From Trichococcus collinsii (GTDB lineage Bacteria > Bacillota > Bacilli > Lactobacillales > Aerococcaceae): a stretch of 64,000 nucleotides of DNA. The first letter of the stretch is position 1. Every line of letters starts with the position of its first letter. Shown piece after piece: positions 53,739-64,000 of the stretch. The position numbers and the translations under genes are program-made. The DNA lies in the NCBI RefSeq assembly GCF_900107505.1, contig NZ_FNQH01000004.1, forward strand, positions 1 to 64,000. Reading direction: 5' to 3'. The notes under the pieces are model-generated. The model was given only the letters and a program-made list of their open reading frames with translations. It had not been told where the DNA came from and searched no databases.

Positions 53739-54323
53739 TTATTTCCCACCTTTATATTTTTTTTGATTCCATGTAGCAGGTTCATCCACCAAATCGTGGA
53801 CAGCATTTTTGTACGGTGTCACATATGCGATATTATCCCGAACTTCAATGATCAACACCGTTTCCCCGTTGGTGATGTTCAACACATCCTCTGTAGCAGA
53901 ACAGGCATAGATGAGCGCCATTCTGTTCATTTTACCGAATCCGGTTGATACGATGATTTCCCCGATCGTTTTCTGCCCGATCGGCACAGTCACCGTCGCT
54001 TCTTTGCCTTCCAAATCTTTTGAACTCGTGATGGTGCTGTTTTCTGCCCGTTTCAATAAGGGCAGTACAAAGAAAATTTTGAAGGCGATGATGAGGGCTG
54101 AAACAACCAGAAAAGCCGATGCGAACAAGCCAAATGACCAGCCATCCGATTTTTGCAGCGCATTGACAAGCAGGCTCGTCATCAAAATACCCAGGAAAAA
54201 GTCAGTGATGTCGTAGAAGCCCACAGACAAAATATCATTGAGCGGGAATGTCAAGACAGTGCCGGCCACACCAATGATGAACAGCAATTCCAACGGCTCA
54301 ATCGTTTGAAAAAGTGTAATCAT
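53739..54323 (-). CDS. NfeD-family membrane protein (YuaF-like, flotillin partner)
   Basis: 194 residues. The N-terminus has three hydrophobic segments (LELLFIIGVAGTVLTFPLND, ITDFFLGILMTSLLVNAL and LFASAFLVVSALIIAFKIFFVL). The C-terminus (about 115-190) is an OB-fold (GKEATVTVPIGQKTIGEIIV, YACSATEDVLNITNGETVLII). Proteins of this type are encoded next to flotillins, as YuaF is with FloT in Bacillus. Confidence 0.88.
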   Translation of the reverse strand: MITLFQTIEPLELLFIIGVAGTVLTFPLNDILSVGFYDITDFFLGILMTSLLVNALQKSDGWSFGLFASAFLVVSALIIAFKIFFVLPLLKRAENSTITSSKDLEGKEATVTVPIGQKTIGEIIVSTGFGKMNRMALIYACSATEDVLNITNGETVLIIEVRDNIAYVTPYKNAVHDLVDEPATWNQKKYKGGK

Positions 54324-54455
54324 ATTTCATTATCCTCCTATCAGACAAAAGTTTGTAATAAAAATGAGCCACATTCATGTTCATTATCGAACAAACGTAG
54401 CCTGAAGTAAAGCCAGAACCCTTCTGATCTTTTCGGCTCAGCCATAGCCGGAAAC

Positions 54456-54533
54456 CACCAAAAGAGGCCCAGAATCAACGATTCGGCCCTCTTTTGCGTT
54501 CCCGTTCAAGGGAAAAAATACTTTTCCCTTGAA
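54456..54533 (-). terminator. Terminator region after the arabinanase gene
   Basis: Two hairpins lie in tandem: TTCAAGGGAAAA / TTTTCCCTTGAA (54505-54533), and AAAAGAGGCCC with GGGCCTCTTTT-like pairing (about 54458-54496). The second ends in TTTT on the minus strand. They close the arabinanase transcript. Bases 54324-54455 show nothing else supportable. Confidence 0.65.
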
Positions 54534-54537
54534 TAAG

Positions 54538-57237
54538 TTACTCTTCTATTTTCTTACCTGATTTTTTGTAATAGTGCATCGGTACCCTTGCAATTGCCAC
54601 AGCTCCGAATGCGAGTGCGCCATACAACAAAGTAGATTGACTGATGGCTTCTTCGGCGACGAGCGCATCCGGATTTGCTGCGGAAGCCTCATCGTACAAC
54701 GCTTTGATTTCATCCGCCGGAAGGACAATGCCGTCTTGGATGTACAGTTCATCAATCAGCCCTTCAAACGGTTGATCCCAGTAGTTGACTCCCAGACTGA
54801 ACGATGCTGCCGCACCTTCGAAGATGTTCGGGAATGCCTCTCCTGCGAACTTCGCCTCGCCGTTGATATAGACCGAAATTTTGCCGGCATCTACCGTAAA
54901 GGCCAAATGCGTCCACGCATCAGCAGGGATGGTGGAACCGATGGGCGCATCGTACCATTGCTGGCCGGACCAAAGCATCGTCTGATTGGCCGGCCCGACA
55001 GGTGTCAGACTGATCCAACTTTGCTCTGTGGCAGCGCCGAAGAAAGCAGTCGTGAACTGATTCAGCTCGGCTGGATTGATCCAAAAAGCTACGGTATAGG
55101 CATTCTGAGTGATCAAGCCCTTTCCAAGCGACAGTCCGGATTTGCCGTCGAACGAAGCGGCCTGCCCTTTCATACCATCAACGAACGGCACAGTTCCGCC
55201 CGTGTTGTTGATCCGGTCTCCAGTCACTTGCGCATCGGTCTGATCGCCTGCCGAATTCTGATAAGTATCATCGAAGGAATAATAAGCCGAAAGCTTGCCG
55301 GCTTCCTTCGGTTCGACTTGGATTTCGAAGCTGACTTGCTCCGATTGCAGCTCATTTTGGATGAGTGCGGTCAGCGTCACGAGCGCTGCCGGTTGGCTCG
55401 CTTCGGGACGAGTGACGATGCCCGTTTCTGAGATGACAGCAGGATCGGAGGAAGCCCATTCGATGGTGCTGCCGCCCGCAGCGGTTGTCGGCAGTACGAT
55501 GTCCTTCATGACGGATTCAGGCATGGACGCCGTAAGCTCGGCTTTGATTTTCTCCATCTGTTCCGAGTCCGTTGCCGTGCTTGTTTGGCTTCCCCAAATG
55601 ACATGTCCGTTCTCGGACATACCACTGAAGGTCATGACCCAAGCTTCTGTCGTCGGATCCCATTGGCTGATGAAGACCCCGTCATAAGTGCCGTCCGCCA
55701 CTTTCAGCTCGGCCCGATAGCCATCATAAAGCCGCCATGTACCTTCCTGCGCACCCTCAACCGTACCGTCAGCCTGCAACTGAACCATTGTGGACTCAGT
55801 CAATTGGCCGGTGATCTGGTTACCGTGGTTGACGAACTTGTAAGTGCCGGTGACCTCTTCCTGCGCCACTTCCGTTATCGTCTCGCCAGCATAGCGATAC
55901 GGTGTCGGAACCGGCCAGTCGTTGCTGTTCTTGAATGTCTGATGGACACGCACTTCATGCGTCTCGCCTTTGTTCGGGAAGCGAGTATGGAATACGAGAA
56001 ATTCCTTATCAGCTTTTGCATCGATGTAATAGGAATTGTGTCCCGCCGACAGATAACCGACGCCGTCCCCGGTTCCGTCCTCACCCAATTCCCGGGTGAA
56101 GAGGAAGTTTCCGATCAGCTTGTTGCCGATATCCTGGTGATCGTTGACCCCAGGGAAATTGCCTACGCCTTTGTTGAAGGACTCAGGATACACGGCTTCA
56201 TTGCCGGCCGCATCCACATAAGGTCCCGTGATCGACTTCGATCGGAACTGGCGCATTTGGTAACCGCCATCCGAAGCCAGTCCGCCATAGGTCAAATAAA
56301 GATAATAATAGCCTGCTTCTTTGTCGTAGACGGCATAAGTCCCTTCAGAAGAACGCCCATACCCAGCGGCAATCTTGGTCCCGAAATACCTATCGATCAT
56401 TCTGCCGTCCTTAGTCACTCCGTCTTCGCCCGGATAAAGCGGAATGCCCGTTTTTTTATCCAGCTCAAGAATGAACGTCCCGCCTGACCACGAACCGTAT
56501 GTCATCCACAGTTTCCCTTGCTTATCATAAAGGATATTCGCATCAATGGCGTTCGTGTAGTCTGCATTGTTGTAGGCGCCGTTTTCCGTGAACCACTCGG
56601 GATTGGGCTCTTCCAGCACGCCCTCTTCGATCAGTTCATCGATATTCGTGCTCTCCCATTGCTTGTTGACGTCACTGTTCGCATCATACGCTTCTTCCTC
56701 CGCGAATCCGGAATAGATGATCGTATCGACATACGCGTATGGTCCTTCGATATTCTTGGACACAGCCAGACCGATCGCCGAGCGGATATAGGTGGAGGAA
56801 ACACTGTAGTACAGCATGTAGGCGCCTTTGCTGCCGTCTGCATTTCGATAGTGTTTGTTCCAGATGACATCCGGCGCCCATACCGCGTAGCCGCCTGTGC
56901 TGTCAGCATCATCTTCCCCTGCCCAGGCGAAGGATTCGGAAAGATTTTCGCTCAAATCCCCGTAAATCGTGTTGTCCGTACTGGTGTAGCCGTTGGTGAA
57001 ATTCTGCCAATTGATCAGATCCGACGATTTCGCAGCTGCGATATGTGAGCCGAACACATAGTACATCCCGGATTTCTGATCTTGGATGATGGACGGATCG
57101 TGGACCGATGCATTCGAGAAAGTGGTGGGCTCATCCGTTTCCGACGCGTGCACCTGTGACTTGGACTGGACCGCGGCAGCCATGCTGATGGCCATACCGC
57201 AAAGCAACAATTTGGATATTCTCGATCTGGTGATGAT
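54538..57237 (-). CDS. Secreted, membrane-anchored GH43 arabinan endo-1,5-alpha-L-arabinosidase with LamG domain
   Basis: About 900 residues. A signal peptide (ITRSRISKLLLCGMAISMAA, ending near QVHA) is followed by a GH43 five-bladed catalytic domain. Its motifs are ASVHDPSIIQ with the general-base Asp, YAVWAPDVIWNKHY and DIGNKLIGNFLF. A bacterial Ig-like unit, then a LamG/concanavalin-type domain (LSAYYSFDD to FSLGVNYWD), and a C-terminal hydrophobic anchor plus KKSGKK tail come next; no LPXTG is present. The start is odd: a perfect AAAGGAGG is followed 8 bases later by AUC (57237), where AUG would be expected. Upstream in-frame ATGs (57279 and 57273) lack an SD. It has an AraR operator, so arabinose induces it. 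Confidence 0.88.
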   Translation of the reverse strand: MITRSRISKLLLCGMAISMAAAVQSKSQVHASETDEPTTFSNASVHDPSIIQDQKSGMYYVFGSHIAAAKSSDLINWQNFTNGYTSTDNTIYGDLSENLSESFAWAGEDDADSTGGYAVWAPDVIWNKHYRNADGSKGAYMLYYSVSSTYIRSAIGLAVSKNIEGPYAYVDTIIYSGFAEEEAYDANSDVNKQWESTNIDELIEEGVLEEPNPEWFTENGAYNNADYTNAIDANILYDKQGKLWMTYGSWSGGTFILELDKKTGIPLYPGEDGVTKDGRMIDRYFGTKIAAGYGRSSEGTYAVYDKEAGYYYLYLTYGGLASDGGYQMRQFRSKSITGPYVDAAGNEAVYPESFNKGVGNFPGVNDHQDIGNKLIGNFLFTRELGEDGTGDGVGYLSAGHNSYYIDAKADKEFLVFHTRFPNKGETHEVRVHQTFKNSNDWPVPTPYRYAGETITEVAQEEVTGTYKFVNHGNQITGQLTESTMVQLQADGTVEGAQEGTWRLYDGYRAELKVADGTYDGVFISQWDPTTEAWVMTFSGMSENGHVIWGSQTSTATDSEQMEKIKAELTASMPESVMKDIVLPTTAAGGSTIEWASSDPAVISETGIVTRPEASQPAALVTLTALIQNELQSEQVSFEIQVEPKEAGKLSAYYSFDDTYQNSAGDQTDAQVTGDRINNTGGTVPFVDGMKGQAASFDGKSGLSLGKGLITQNAYTVAFWINPAELNQFTTAFFGAATEQSWISLTPVGPANQTMLWSGQQWYDAPIGSTIPADAWTHLAFTVDAGKISVYINGEAKFAGEAFPNIFEGAAASFSLGVNYWDQPFEGLIDELYIQDGIVLPADEIKALYDEASAANPDALVAEEAISQSTLLYGALAFGAVAIARVPMHYYKKSGKKIEE

Positions 57238-57322
57238 AAAAAACGCCTCCTTTATAATTGCAACCGTTAACATTTGCATCCGCACAAAATAGATGTACTT
57301 ACAAATTAAGATAGCATACTTA

Positions 57323-57338
57323 ATTTGTTCGTACAACT
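57323..57338 (-). promoter_or_regulatory. AraR operator and promoter of the arabinanase gene
   Basis: On the plus strand ATTTGTTCGTACAACT (57323-57338) matches the AraR consensus well. On the minus strand it overlaps a possible -35 (TTGTAC) that has TATCTT 17 bases on. It extends the AraR regulon to an extracellular enzyme about 7.6 kb from araR. Confidence 0.75.
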
Positions 57339-57381
57339 ATTATGGTGGTCGACGGTTAGTTTTATATTTTGAGGAGTGTGT

Positions 57382-57512
57382 CGGGGTATTTTTCTTTTGA
57401 TTTGGCTGAATTAACCCGCCAACGGTCGTTTGGCCGTTTATTTTGCGTTATATTCGCTGAGATAAGCGGCCAACTGGTTTTTGGCGGGGTATTCCACTCA
57501 CCTTTCGACACT
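57382..57512. repeat. Intergenic repeat region with GGCGGGGTAT motifs
   Basis: Contains CGGGGTATT (57382-57390), ACCCGCCAACGG (near 57414) and TTTTGGCGGGGTAT (57479-57492); the last recurs exactly at 37375-37388. Short inverted pairs suggest folded elements. No gene is seen in 57345-57512. Confidence 0.5.
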
Positions 57513-57544
57513 AAAAACCCGCCAAAACGGGTTTGGCGGGTTTT
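57513..57544 (-). terminator. Terminator after hxlR
   Basis: AAAAACCCGCC (57513-57523) pairs with GGCGGGTTTT (57535-57544) around an AAAACGGGTTT loop; on the minus strand T5 follows. The stem uses the same CCCGCC/GGCGGG words as the nearby repeat. Confidence 0.8.
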
Positions 57545-57593
57545 CAGGATTCTTGCAGCCTGATAATCATCCGGCTAATGATTCAATCAGAGG

Positions 57594-59172
<1,579 letters not shown>

Positions 59173-59176
59173 AGAT

Positions 59177-60007
59177 ATGACAACAATCTTAATCGAAACG
59201 CATAAAGTGTTTGAGGGCGAACAAAGAAAATACCGTCACTATTCTGAAACGCTGGATTGTGACATGGTTTTCAGCCTGTTCCTGCCGAAACAAATGGACA
59301 ACATGCTGACCGACTTGGTCTGGTGGCTTTCGGGACTAACTTGCACGGACGACAACTTCAGCCAAAAAGGCGCATTCCAAAAATACGCAAGCCATCATCA
59401 GTTGGCAGTTGTCATGCCGGACACTTCTCCGCGCGGAACGAATGTGGCGGATGACGAAAACTGGGATCTGGGTCAAGGCGCCGGTTTCTATCTGAATGCT
59501 ACCCAGGAACCGTGGGCAAAAAATTATCGGATGTATGACTATTTAACGAAAGAATTGCCTGAGCTTGTCTACACTCTGATCCCAAATTTTTCAGGAAAAG
59601 AGAGCATCATGGGCCATTCGATGGGAGGACACGGCGCGTTGGTCATCGGATTGAAAAATCCGGAGCGCTACCGTTCCATTTCCGCTTTCGCACCTATCTT
59701 GAATCCATCACAGGTTCCTTGGGGAAAAAAGGCCTTCACCGCCTACTTGGGGTCGGATGAAAAAGCTTGGGCAGCATGGGACGCGACCAGCTTGATTGCG
59801 GAAACTGCTATCGCTCCATCCATCCTTATTTCGCAAGGGACAGCTGATGCTTTTTATGAAGTCCAGCTGAACGAGGAAGCCTTCCTGCAGGTTGCTGACG
59901 GCAAAAAAGTGAACTACGAAAAATTGGTCGGATACGATCACAGTTACTTTACGATTGCTTCTTTCATAGAAGAACATCTGCAATTCCATAAAGACTATTT
60001 GAAGTAG
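59177..60007 (+). CDS. fghA: S-formylglutathione hydrolase
   Basis: 276 residues from ATG 59177. It belongs to the esterase-D type of alpha/beta hydrolases. It has WWLSGLTCTDDNFSQKGAFQ, the nucleophile elbow GHSMGGHGALV with Ser148, GTADAFYE and the catalytic His in GYDHSYFTIASF. It converts S-formylglutathione to formate and the thiol. It follows frmA by 4 bases, so the pair forms a formaldehyde detoxification unit. Confidence 0.94.
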   Translation: MTTILIETHKVFEGEQRKYRHYSETLDCDMVFSLFLPKQMDNMLTDLVWWLSGLTCTDDNFSQKGAFQKYASHHQLAVVMPDTSPRGTNVADDENWDLGQGAGFYLNATQEPWAKNYRMYDYLTKELPELVYTLIPNFSGKESIMGHSMGGHGALVIGLKNPERYRSISAFAPILNPSQVPWGKKAFTAYLGSDEKAWAAWDATSLIAETAIAPSILISQGTADAFYEVQLNEEAFLQVADGKKVNYEKLVGYDHSYFTIASFIEEHLQFHKDYLK

Positions 60008-60052
60008 AAAACAGTATGCAAGAATTTGCCTTGCAATCAAAACAGTATGTTC

Positions 60053-60086
60053 AAAAAACGGATTCCGACCAGGGATCCGTTTTTTT
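60053..60086. terminator. Bidirectional terminator
   Basis: AAAAAACGGAT (60053-60063) pairs with ATCCGTTTTTTT (60075-60086), between fghA and the converging pepT. Confidence 0.88.
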
Positions 60087-60107
60087 GCCCTTACCATAAT
60101 CACCGGA

Positions 60108-61373
60108 CTAACCTTGCTGTTTGTTCGCGCGAATAATGCTGTTAACCGCTGCACTCTGTTCGACGATCGCCATGATGACATCTACTGATTTCCCCATCGT
60201 CTCTAGCGTCACGAATTCGTATTTTCCGTGGCCGTTTTCGGTGCCGGAGAACAGGTTCGGGGTCGGCAAGCCTTTGTGCGAGATAATGCAGCCGTCCGTT
60301 CCGCCGCGCATCGGTTTGAAGACCGGCGTGATGCCGCAGGCTTCATATGCCCACACAGCCAGATCGACGACGACCGGATGCTGCTCGATGATTTCGCGCA
60401 TATTGTAGTATTGGTCGAACAACGTCAAAGAAATACGCGGCTCGGCAAATTGCGAGTTGAAAGCCGCCACCTGTTCGGTGAAGAAACGCTTGCGGGCAGC
60501 GAAACCTTCCCGGTCATGATCGCGGATGTAGTAAGTCTGTTTGACTTCGTCGACGGTCCCGCTCTGGCAAGTCAGGAAGTAGTAGCCTTCGTAGCCGCTG
60601 GTGCGTTCCGGAGTCTCCGCTTGAGGCAAAGCTGTCGCAAATTGACTGGCGACCAGCAAAGCATTCACCATCGTATCCTTTGCGGAACCCGGATGGACGC
60701 TCGTGCCGCGGATGGTGAGCTCCGCCTGGGCCGCATTGAAGTTGTCGTAGGTCAGATTTCCGATTGGCCCACCATCGATCGTATAGGCGAAGTCGGCTGC
60801 AAAATGGTCCACATCGAACAGCTTTGCCCCGCGTGCTCCCAGCTCCTCGTCGGGTCCGAAAGCGAGGCGGATCTTTCCGTGCTTCCGTTCCGGATGCGCG
60901 ATGAATTGCTCGCAGGCGGTAACGATTGAGGCAATACCGGCTTTGTCATCGGCGCCCAACAAGGTCGTGCCGTCCGTTGTGATGACCGTCTCCCCGATAT
61001 AGTTGCGCAGGCGCGGGAATTCCTTCGGCGAAAGGATGATCTGTTCATCCGCGTTCAGGACGATGTCGCCGCCATCATAAGCATAATGGACTTGGGGACA
61101 GATGTTTAACGAGTTGAAATCGGCCGTGTCCAGATGCGCGATGAAACCGATGACCGGCACTGCCTCTTTCGTATTGCTCGGCAAGGTCGCCGTCAGGAAG
61201 CCGTTCGTTTCATTGTATTCTACCTCTTCCAAACCGCTTGCAATCAATTCTTTCGCCAATTCCAGGGCGAATGTCACCTGGCTGTGCGTGGATGGTACCG
61301 TGTAGCTGCTGTCGTCCGAACGCGTGTCGACCTTTGCGTATGCGATGAATCTTTCCAATAGTTTTTCGTTCAT
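60108..61373 (-). CDS. pepT: Peptidase T (tripeptidase)
   Basis: 421 residues from ATG 61373; ATG 61382 lies next to the AAAGGCGG site and is less likely. The M20B metallopeptidase motifs are GFIAHLDTADFN, TLLGADDKAGIASIV, FGPDEELGARGAKLF, GTSVHPGSAKDTMVNALL and RGGTDGCIISHKGLPTPNLF. Dinuclear zinc enzyme that releases the N-terminal residue from tripeptides in the cytosol. The next upstream gene encodes an oligopeptide-binding protein, which fits peptide use. Confidence 0.96.
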   Translation of the reverse strand: MNEKLLERFIAYAKVDTRSDDSSYTVPSTHSQVTFALELAKELIASGLEEVEYNETNGFLTATLPSNTKEAVPVIGFIAHLDTADFNSLNICPQVHYAYDGGDIVLNADEQIILSPKEFPRLRNYIGETVITTDGTTLLGADDKAGIASIVTACEQFIAHPERKHGKIRLAFGPDEELGARGAKLFDVDHFAADFAYTIDGGPIGNLTYDNFNAAQAELTIRGTSVHPGSAKDTMVNALLVASQFATALPQAETPERTSGYEGYYFLTCQSGTVDEVKQTYYIRDHDREGFAARKRFFTEQVAAFNSQFAEPRISLTLFDQYYNMREIIEQHPVVVDLAVWAYEACGITPVFKPMRGGTDGCIISHKGLPTPNLFSGTENGHGKYEFVTLETMGKSVDVIMAIVEQSAAVNSIIRANKQQG

Positions 61374-61417
61374 GTTCCTCATCCGCCTTTCTTTGACGCT
61401 TTTCGCATCGATATAAG

Positions 61418-61473
61418 GAAATATCCGACTAACGGTTGCCTTATGAAGGCAAGTCCGTTAAGCGGATATTTTC
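61418..61473 (-). terminator. Terminator after oppA
   Basis: GAAATATCCG (61418-61427) pairs with CGGATATTTTC (61463-61473), with TAACGG/CCGTTA inside. It ends the OppA-type gene before pepT. Confidence 0.75.
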
Positions 61474-61503
61474 TCAAGTGCTTGTTTTCAGTCTGTTATC
61501 AAT

Positions 61504-63171
61504 TTACTCTTCCACGTAAGCCGTGCGGAAGTACATCGCTGCACCCACTGGTTGGATCTGCACATCCTTCAAGGACGGATCGATCAAATTGGCGTTGGCA
61601 CCTTGATAGATTGGCGCATTCACGGCGTTCTCGGCTATCAGTGTTTCTTCAGCCGCCAACAGTGCTTCCCAACGGCCTTCCGGATCGTTGGCGTACGTAC
61701 TTCTGGTTTCGTCCAGCAAAGCGTCGTAGCCTTCATCCGCAAAACGAGAACTGTTCAGGCCGCTTGTGGATTCATACATCTCCAAAAAGGCGATCGGATC
61801 GGCATAACTCGGGGTATACGTTCCATAGGCGATATCGTAATCGCCGTTCGTAGTCGATTCCATCCGGCTCTTCAGCGGCACATTGCGGATCGTGATCGTC
61901 AAACCCGGCAAGTTATCTTGCCATTGCGATTGCAGGAATTCGGCCGTTGTTTTGGATGTTTCCGTATCGGAAGTCAGGAATTCGAGCGACAGCGTTTCGA
62001 TGCCGAGCTCTTCCTTCGCAGTTTCCCACTCGGCCTGAGCCGTTTCCACATCATAGACGGCCAAGTCGCCGCTCTCTTCGCGGAAATCTTCATCCGTTTC
62101 CGGATTGTAGGCGTAATTGGAAGGAACAAAACCATTCGAAGGTACGGATCCGTCATTCAAAACGGTATCCACATACGCTTCCTTGTCGAACGAATAAGAC
62201 AAAGCTTTCCGCAGATGGACATTGGCTGTGCTCGTGCGGCCTTGGTTGAACCAGGCATAGCCGGACAGAGCTTTCGGCTCCGTCACCAAAGCTTCGGACC
62301 CTGCATACTGCTCGATATAAGGATTGCTGATCTGCGTCAACTGGACTGCTCCGGATTCGAACAGATTGATGTTCGTGGCGATTTCTTTGCTGACTTCCCA
62401 ATTGATCTGATCCAATTGGACGTTCTCCGCGTCCCAATAGGCTTCATTAGGAACCATCGACCAGTTTAGATCCGTGCCTTCCCAACCCTCCACGACGAAA
62501 GGTCCGTTGTACACAGTGTTTTCACTGTTTGTTCCGTAGGCACTGCCCAATTCGTTCGCCACTTGGTGGTTCTGCGGCAAGTATGAAGATGTCCCCAACA
62601 GATCCTTGAAATAAGCGGTCGGATTTCCCAAAGTGAACTTCACGGTCTTCTCGTCGATTGCTTCGACACCCAGTTCCGTTTTGTCCAACTCCCCATTGTT
62701 GATCGCTTCCGCATTCTTCAATGGGTACAGTTTATTGATGTTTGGGGACGCCGTCGCCGGATCCACAATTTTTTGGTAGGTATAGACAAAATCTTCCGCG
62801 GTCACCGGATCACCGTTCGACCAGTTTGCATCTTCCCTGATTTTGAAGGTATACTCCAGTCCGTCTTCGCTGATGACAGGCTCTTCTGCTGCGATACCCA
62901 GTTCAAACGCGCCATCGTCACCGACGCGGTAAAGACCTTCATTTGCGTTCTCGAGCACCACTAAGCTGGAGTTGTCGGCCGAAACGGCATTGTCCAAGGA
63001 AGCCAACTCCCCCGTATTCGTGATCGTAATGACTTGCTCGGCTGCGGCGGGTGTTGATGTAGCGGCAGTTCCTTCGCTGTTTTCTGTATTTGCGGCATCA
63101 CCAGTCGAACAGCCCGCCAACACCAAACTGATTGCTAGCGTTGTAGTGATGACCCATTTATCTTTCAACAT
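61504..63171 (-). CDS. oppA: Peptide ABC transporter substrate-binding lipoprotein (OppA family)
   Basis: 555 residues. The signal peptide ends in VLAGC (lipidated Cys21), giving a membrane-anchored lipoprotein. The SBP family 5 fold is seen in ITNTGELASLDNAVSADNSS, LEYTFKIREDANWSNGDPVTAEDF (shown in part) and YSFDKEAYVDTVLND. It binds oligopeptides for an Opp importer. The permease and ATPase genes are not nearby, so it acts with a transporter encoded elsewhere. SD GGAGG precedes ATG 63171. Confidence 0.93.
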   Translation of the reverse strand: MLKDKWVITTTLAISLVLAGCSTGDAANTENSEGTAATSTPAAAEQVITITNTGELASLDNAVSADNSSLVVLENANEGLYRVGDDGAFELGIAAEEPVISEDGLEYTFKIREDANWSNGDPVTAEDFVYTYQKIVDPATASPNINKLYPLKNAEAINNGELDKTELGVEAIDEKTVKFTLGNPTAYFKDLLGTSSYLPQNHQVANELGSAYGTNSENTVYNGPFVVEGWEGTDLNWSMVPNEAYWDAENVQLDQINWEVSKEIATNINLFESGAVQLTQISNPYIEQYAGSEALVTEPKALSGYAWFNQGRTSTANVHLRKALSYSFDKEAYVDTVLNDGSVPSNGFVPSNYAYNPETDEDFREESGDLAVYDVETAQAEWETAKEELGIETLSLEFLTSDTETSKTTAEFLQSQWQDNLPGLTITIRNVPLKSRMESTTNGDYDIAYGTYTPSYADPIAFLEMYESTSGLNSSRFADEGYDALLDETRSTYANDPEGRWEALLAAEETLIAENAVNAPIYQGANANLIDPSLKDVQIQPVGAAMYFRTAYVEE

Positions 63172-63386
63172 ACTGTTCCTCCTGACGTTTTTTCATATTT
63201 ATTCATCCTATATTGGAAGTCATTCCGTTTATAGCGCGTATGAGTATCTTACCATCTCGGATTGCTTTCGTATAATTCCGATTTCCGAACACCTGTGACA
63301 GGCAGAACCGATACATCCTGCAACACAAAAAAGCCCGGCCCCAGTTGTGAACGGCAGGACGAGCGATGCAGGGGATTGCTCCGAGA

Positions 63387-64000
63387 TCAAACCCTTACCA
63401 GAATCCGCTGCAGGAACTCTCTGGTACGGGCTTCTTTCGGATTGCCGAAAATATCCTCCGGCGGGCCTTCTTCCACGATGACGCCCTGATCCATGAAGAT
63501 GACCCGGTTGGCAACTTCCTTGGCGAAGGTCATCTCATGCGTGACGACGACCATGGTGGTACCTTCCTCGGCCAGTTTGCGGATGACCTGCAGCACTTCG
63601 CCGACCAGTTCCGGGTCCAAAGCCGATGTTGGTTCGTCGAACAGGATGACGTCCGGATTCACCGCCAAAGCGCGGGCGATGCCAACCCGCTGTTGCTGGC
63701 CTCCTGACAATTGCGAAGGGTAGTAAGCCACGCGGTCGCTCAGGCCTACTTTTTCCAAGGCGCGGATGGCGGTTTCGATGGCTTCCTTCTTCGGCACTTT
63801 CCTTCCGATTATCAGGCCTTCGGTGACATTATCCAACACCGTCTTATTGTCGAACAGGCCATAATTTTGGAAAACGAACGCCGATTTTTTCCTTACCGCG
63901 TTGATGTCTTTCTTGCTTGCTTTCGAAAAATCGGTCTGAATCTCGTCGAAATGCAACGAGCCTTCGTCGGCGCGCTCCAGGAAGTTGATGCAGCGCAACA
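63387..64000 (-). CDS. Amino-acid ABC transporter ATP-binding protein (GlnQ/ArtM type), 5' end outside the window
   Basis: The C-terminal about 204 residues are present. The gene continues beyond the right edge, where Walker A would lie. Visible are the Q-loop FVFQNYGLF, signature [16 protein letters not shown], Walker [18 protein letters not shown] and H-loop [10 protein letters not shown]. The insertion [13 protein letters not shown] and the typical polar amino-acid uptake pattern support this class. Partners would be to the right of the window. Bases 63172-63386 hold no gene I can support. Confidence 0.88.
   Translation of the reverse strand, partial: LRCINFLERADEGSLHFDEIQTDFSKASKKDINAVRKKSAFVFQNYGLFDNKTVLDNVTEGLIIGRKVPKKEAIETAIRALEKVGLSDRVAYYPSQLSGGQQQRVGIARALAVNPDVILFDEPTSALDPELVGEVLQVIRKLAEEGTTMVVVTHEMTFAKEVANRVIFMDQGVIVEEGPPEDIFGNPKEARTREFLQRILVRV

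Noticed and set aside
61947-62249. Several long frames antisense to oppA, araBDA, phosphoketolase and the ABC genes
   Set aside because: All are overlapped by strongly conserved genes on the other strand and lack ribosome sites; they reflect GC-biased codon use.
63310-63386. GC-rich segment before the partial amino-acid ABC ATPase end, AAAAAAGCCCGGCCCC
   Set aside because: Looks like a possible terminator tail but no convincing complementary arm was found.

Overview
The window reads as a chromosomal segment of a moderate-GC Firmicute of the order Lactobacillales. The gene set (araBDA with a GntR/LacI-type AraR, phosphoketolase, EcfA/EcfT modules, LytST, CcpA-type cre sites, a DinR/LexA-type SOS box) and protein flavour fit a Carnobacteriaceae member such as Trichococcus. 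The genus is an inference from gene content, not a computed match.

Left edge to 13.7 kb: the 5' end of a 16S rRNA gene on the minus strand with tandem promoters; glycerate kinase divergent from a CdaR/PucR-type regulator; a uridine-phosphorylase-like gene with a dedicated ECF transporter (S, T and two ATPases); lrgAB; a small unknown gene; a CstA/BtsT-type carbon-starvation (pyruvate) transporter next to LytS/LytR; and a thioredoxin-like protein. 13.8-20.5 kb: a pRiA4b ORF-3-like protein, then an OFA-family transporter, a CoA-transferase and a FabK-like flavoprotein opposite a LysR regulator, then small unknown genes. 20.7-28.4 kb is patchier: OsmC, a structured intergenic element resembling an IS200/IS605 (TnpB/omega-RNA) remnant, MerR with a textbook operator, two Cof-type HAD phosphatases, CorA, an SOS-controlled pair of small unknown genes, a SulP transporter pseudogene joined to a 5'-truncated XRE gene, and CBS and VOC proteins.

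28.5-57.3 kb is mainly pentose and carbohydrate metabolism. A ChvE-GguAB-type sugar ABC importer with an odd orphan PTS EIIB stands opposite a lipoprotein/YesM/YesN sensing module. An AraC regulator and a heterodimeric ABC exporter follow, then phosphoketolase, araA, araD, araB and araR, an alanine dehydrogenase/glycerol dehydrogenase pair, a flotillin/NfeD pair and a secreted membrane-anchored GH43 arabinanase. AraR-like operators lie before araB, araR and the arabinanase, and cre sites before phosphoketolase and the sugar-binding protein. This gives a coherent route: arabinan, arabinose, ribulose, ribulose-5-P, xylulose-5-P, then acetyl-P plus glyceraldehyde-3-P.

57.4-64 kb: an HxlR regulator divergent from a formaldehyde detoxification pair (frmA, S-formylglutathione hydrolase), then peptidase T, an OppA-type lipoprotein and a partial amino-acid ABC ATPase cut by the window edge. 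Most convergent gene pairs are separated by clear hairpin terminators. No tRNA and no CRISPR array was seen. The items most worth following up are the SOS-box operon of two unrecognised small genes, the structured element at 21.2-21.5 kb, the LytST/CstA/LrgAB cluster, the orphan EIIB in an ABC operon, and the arabinanase whose strong Shine-Dalgarno precedes AUC instead of AUG.
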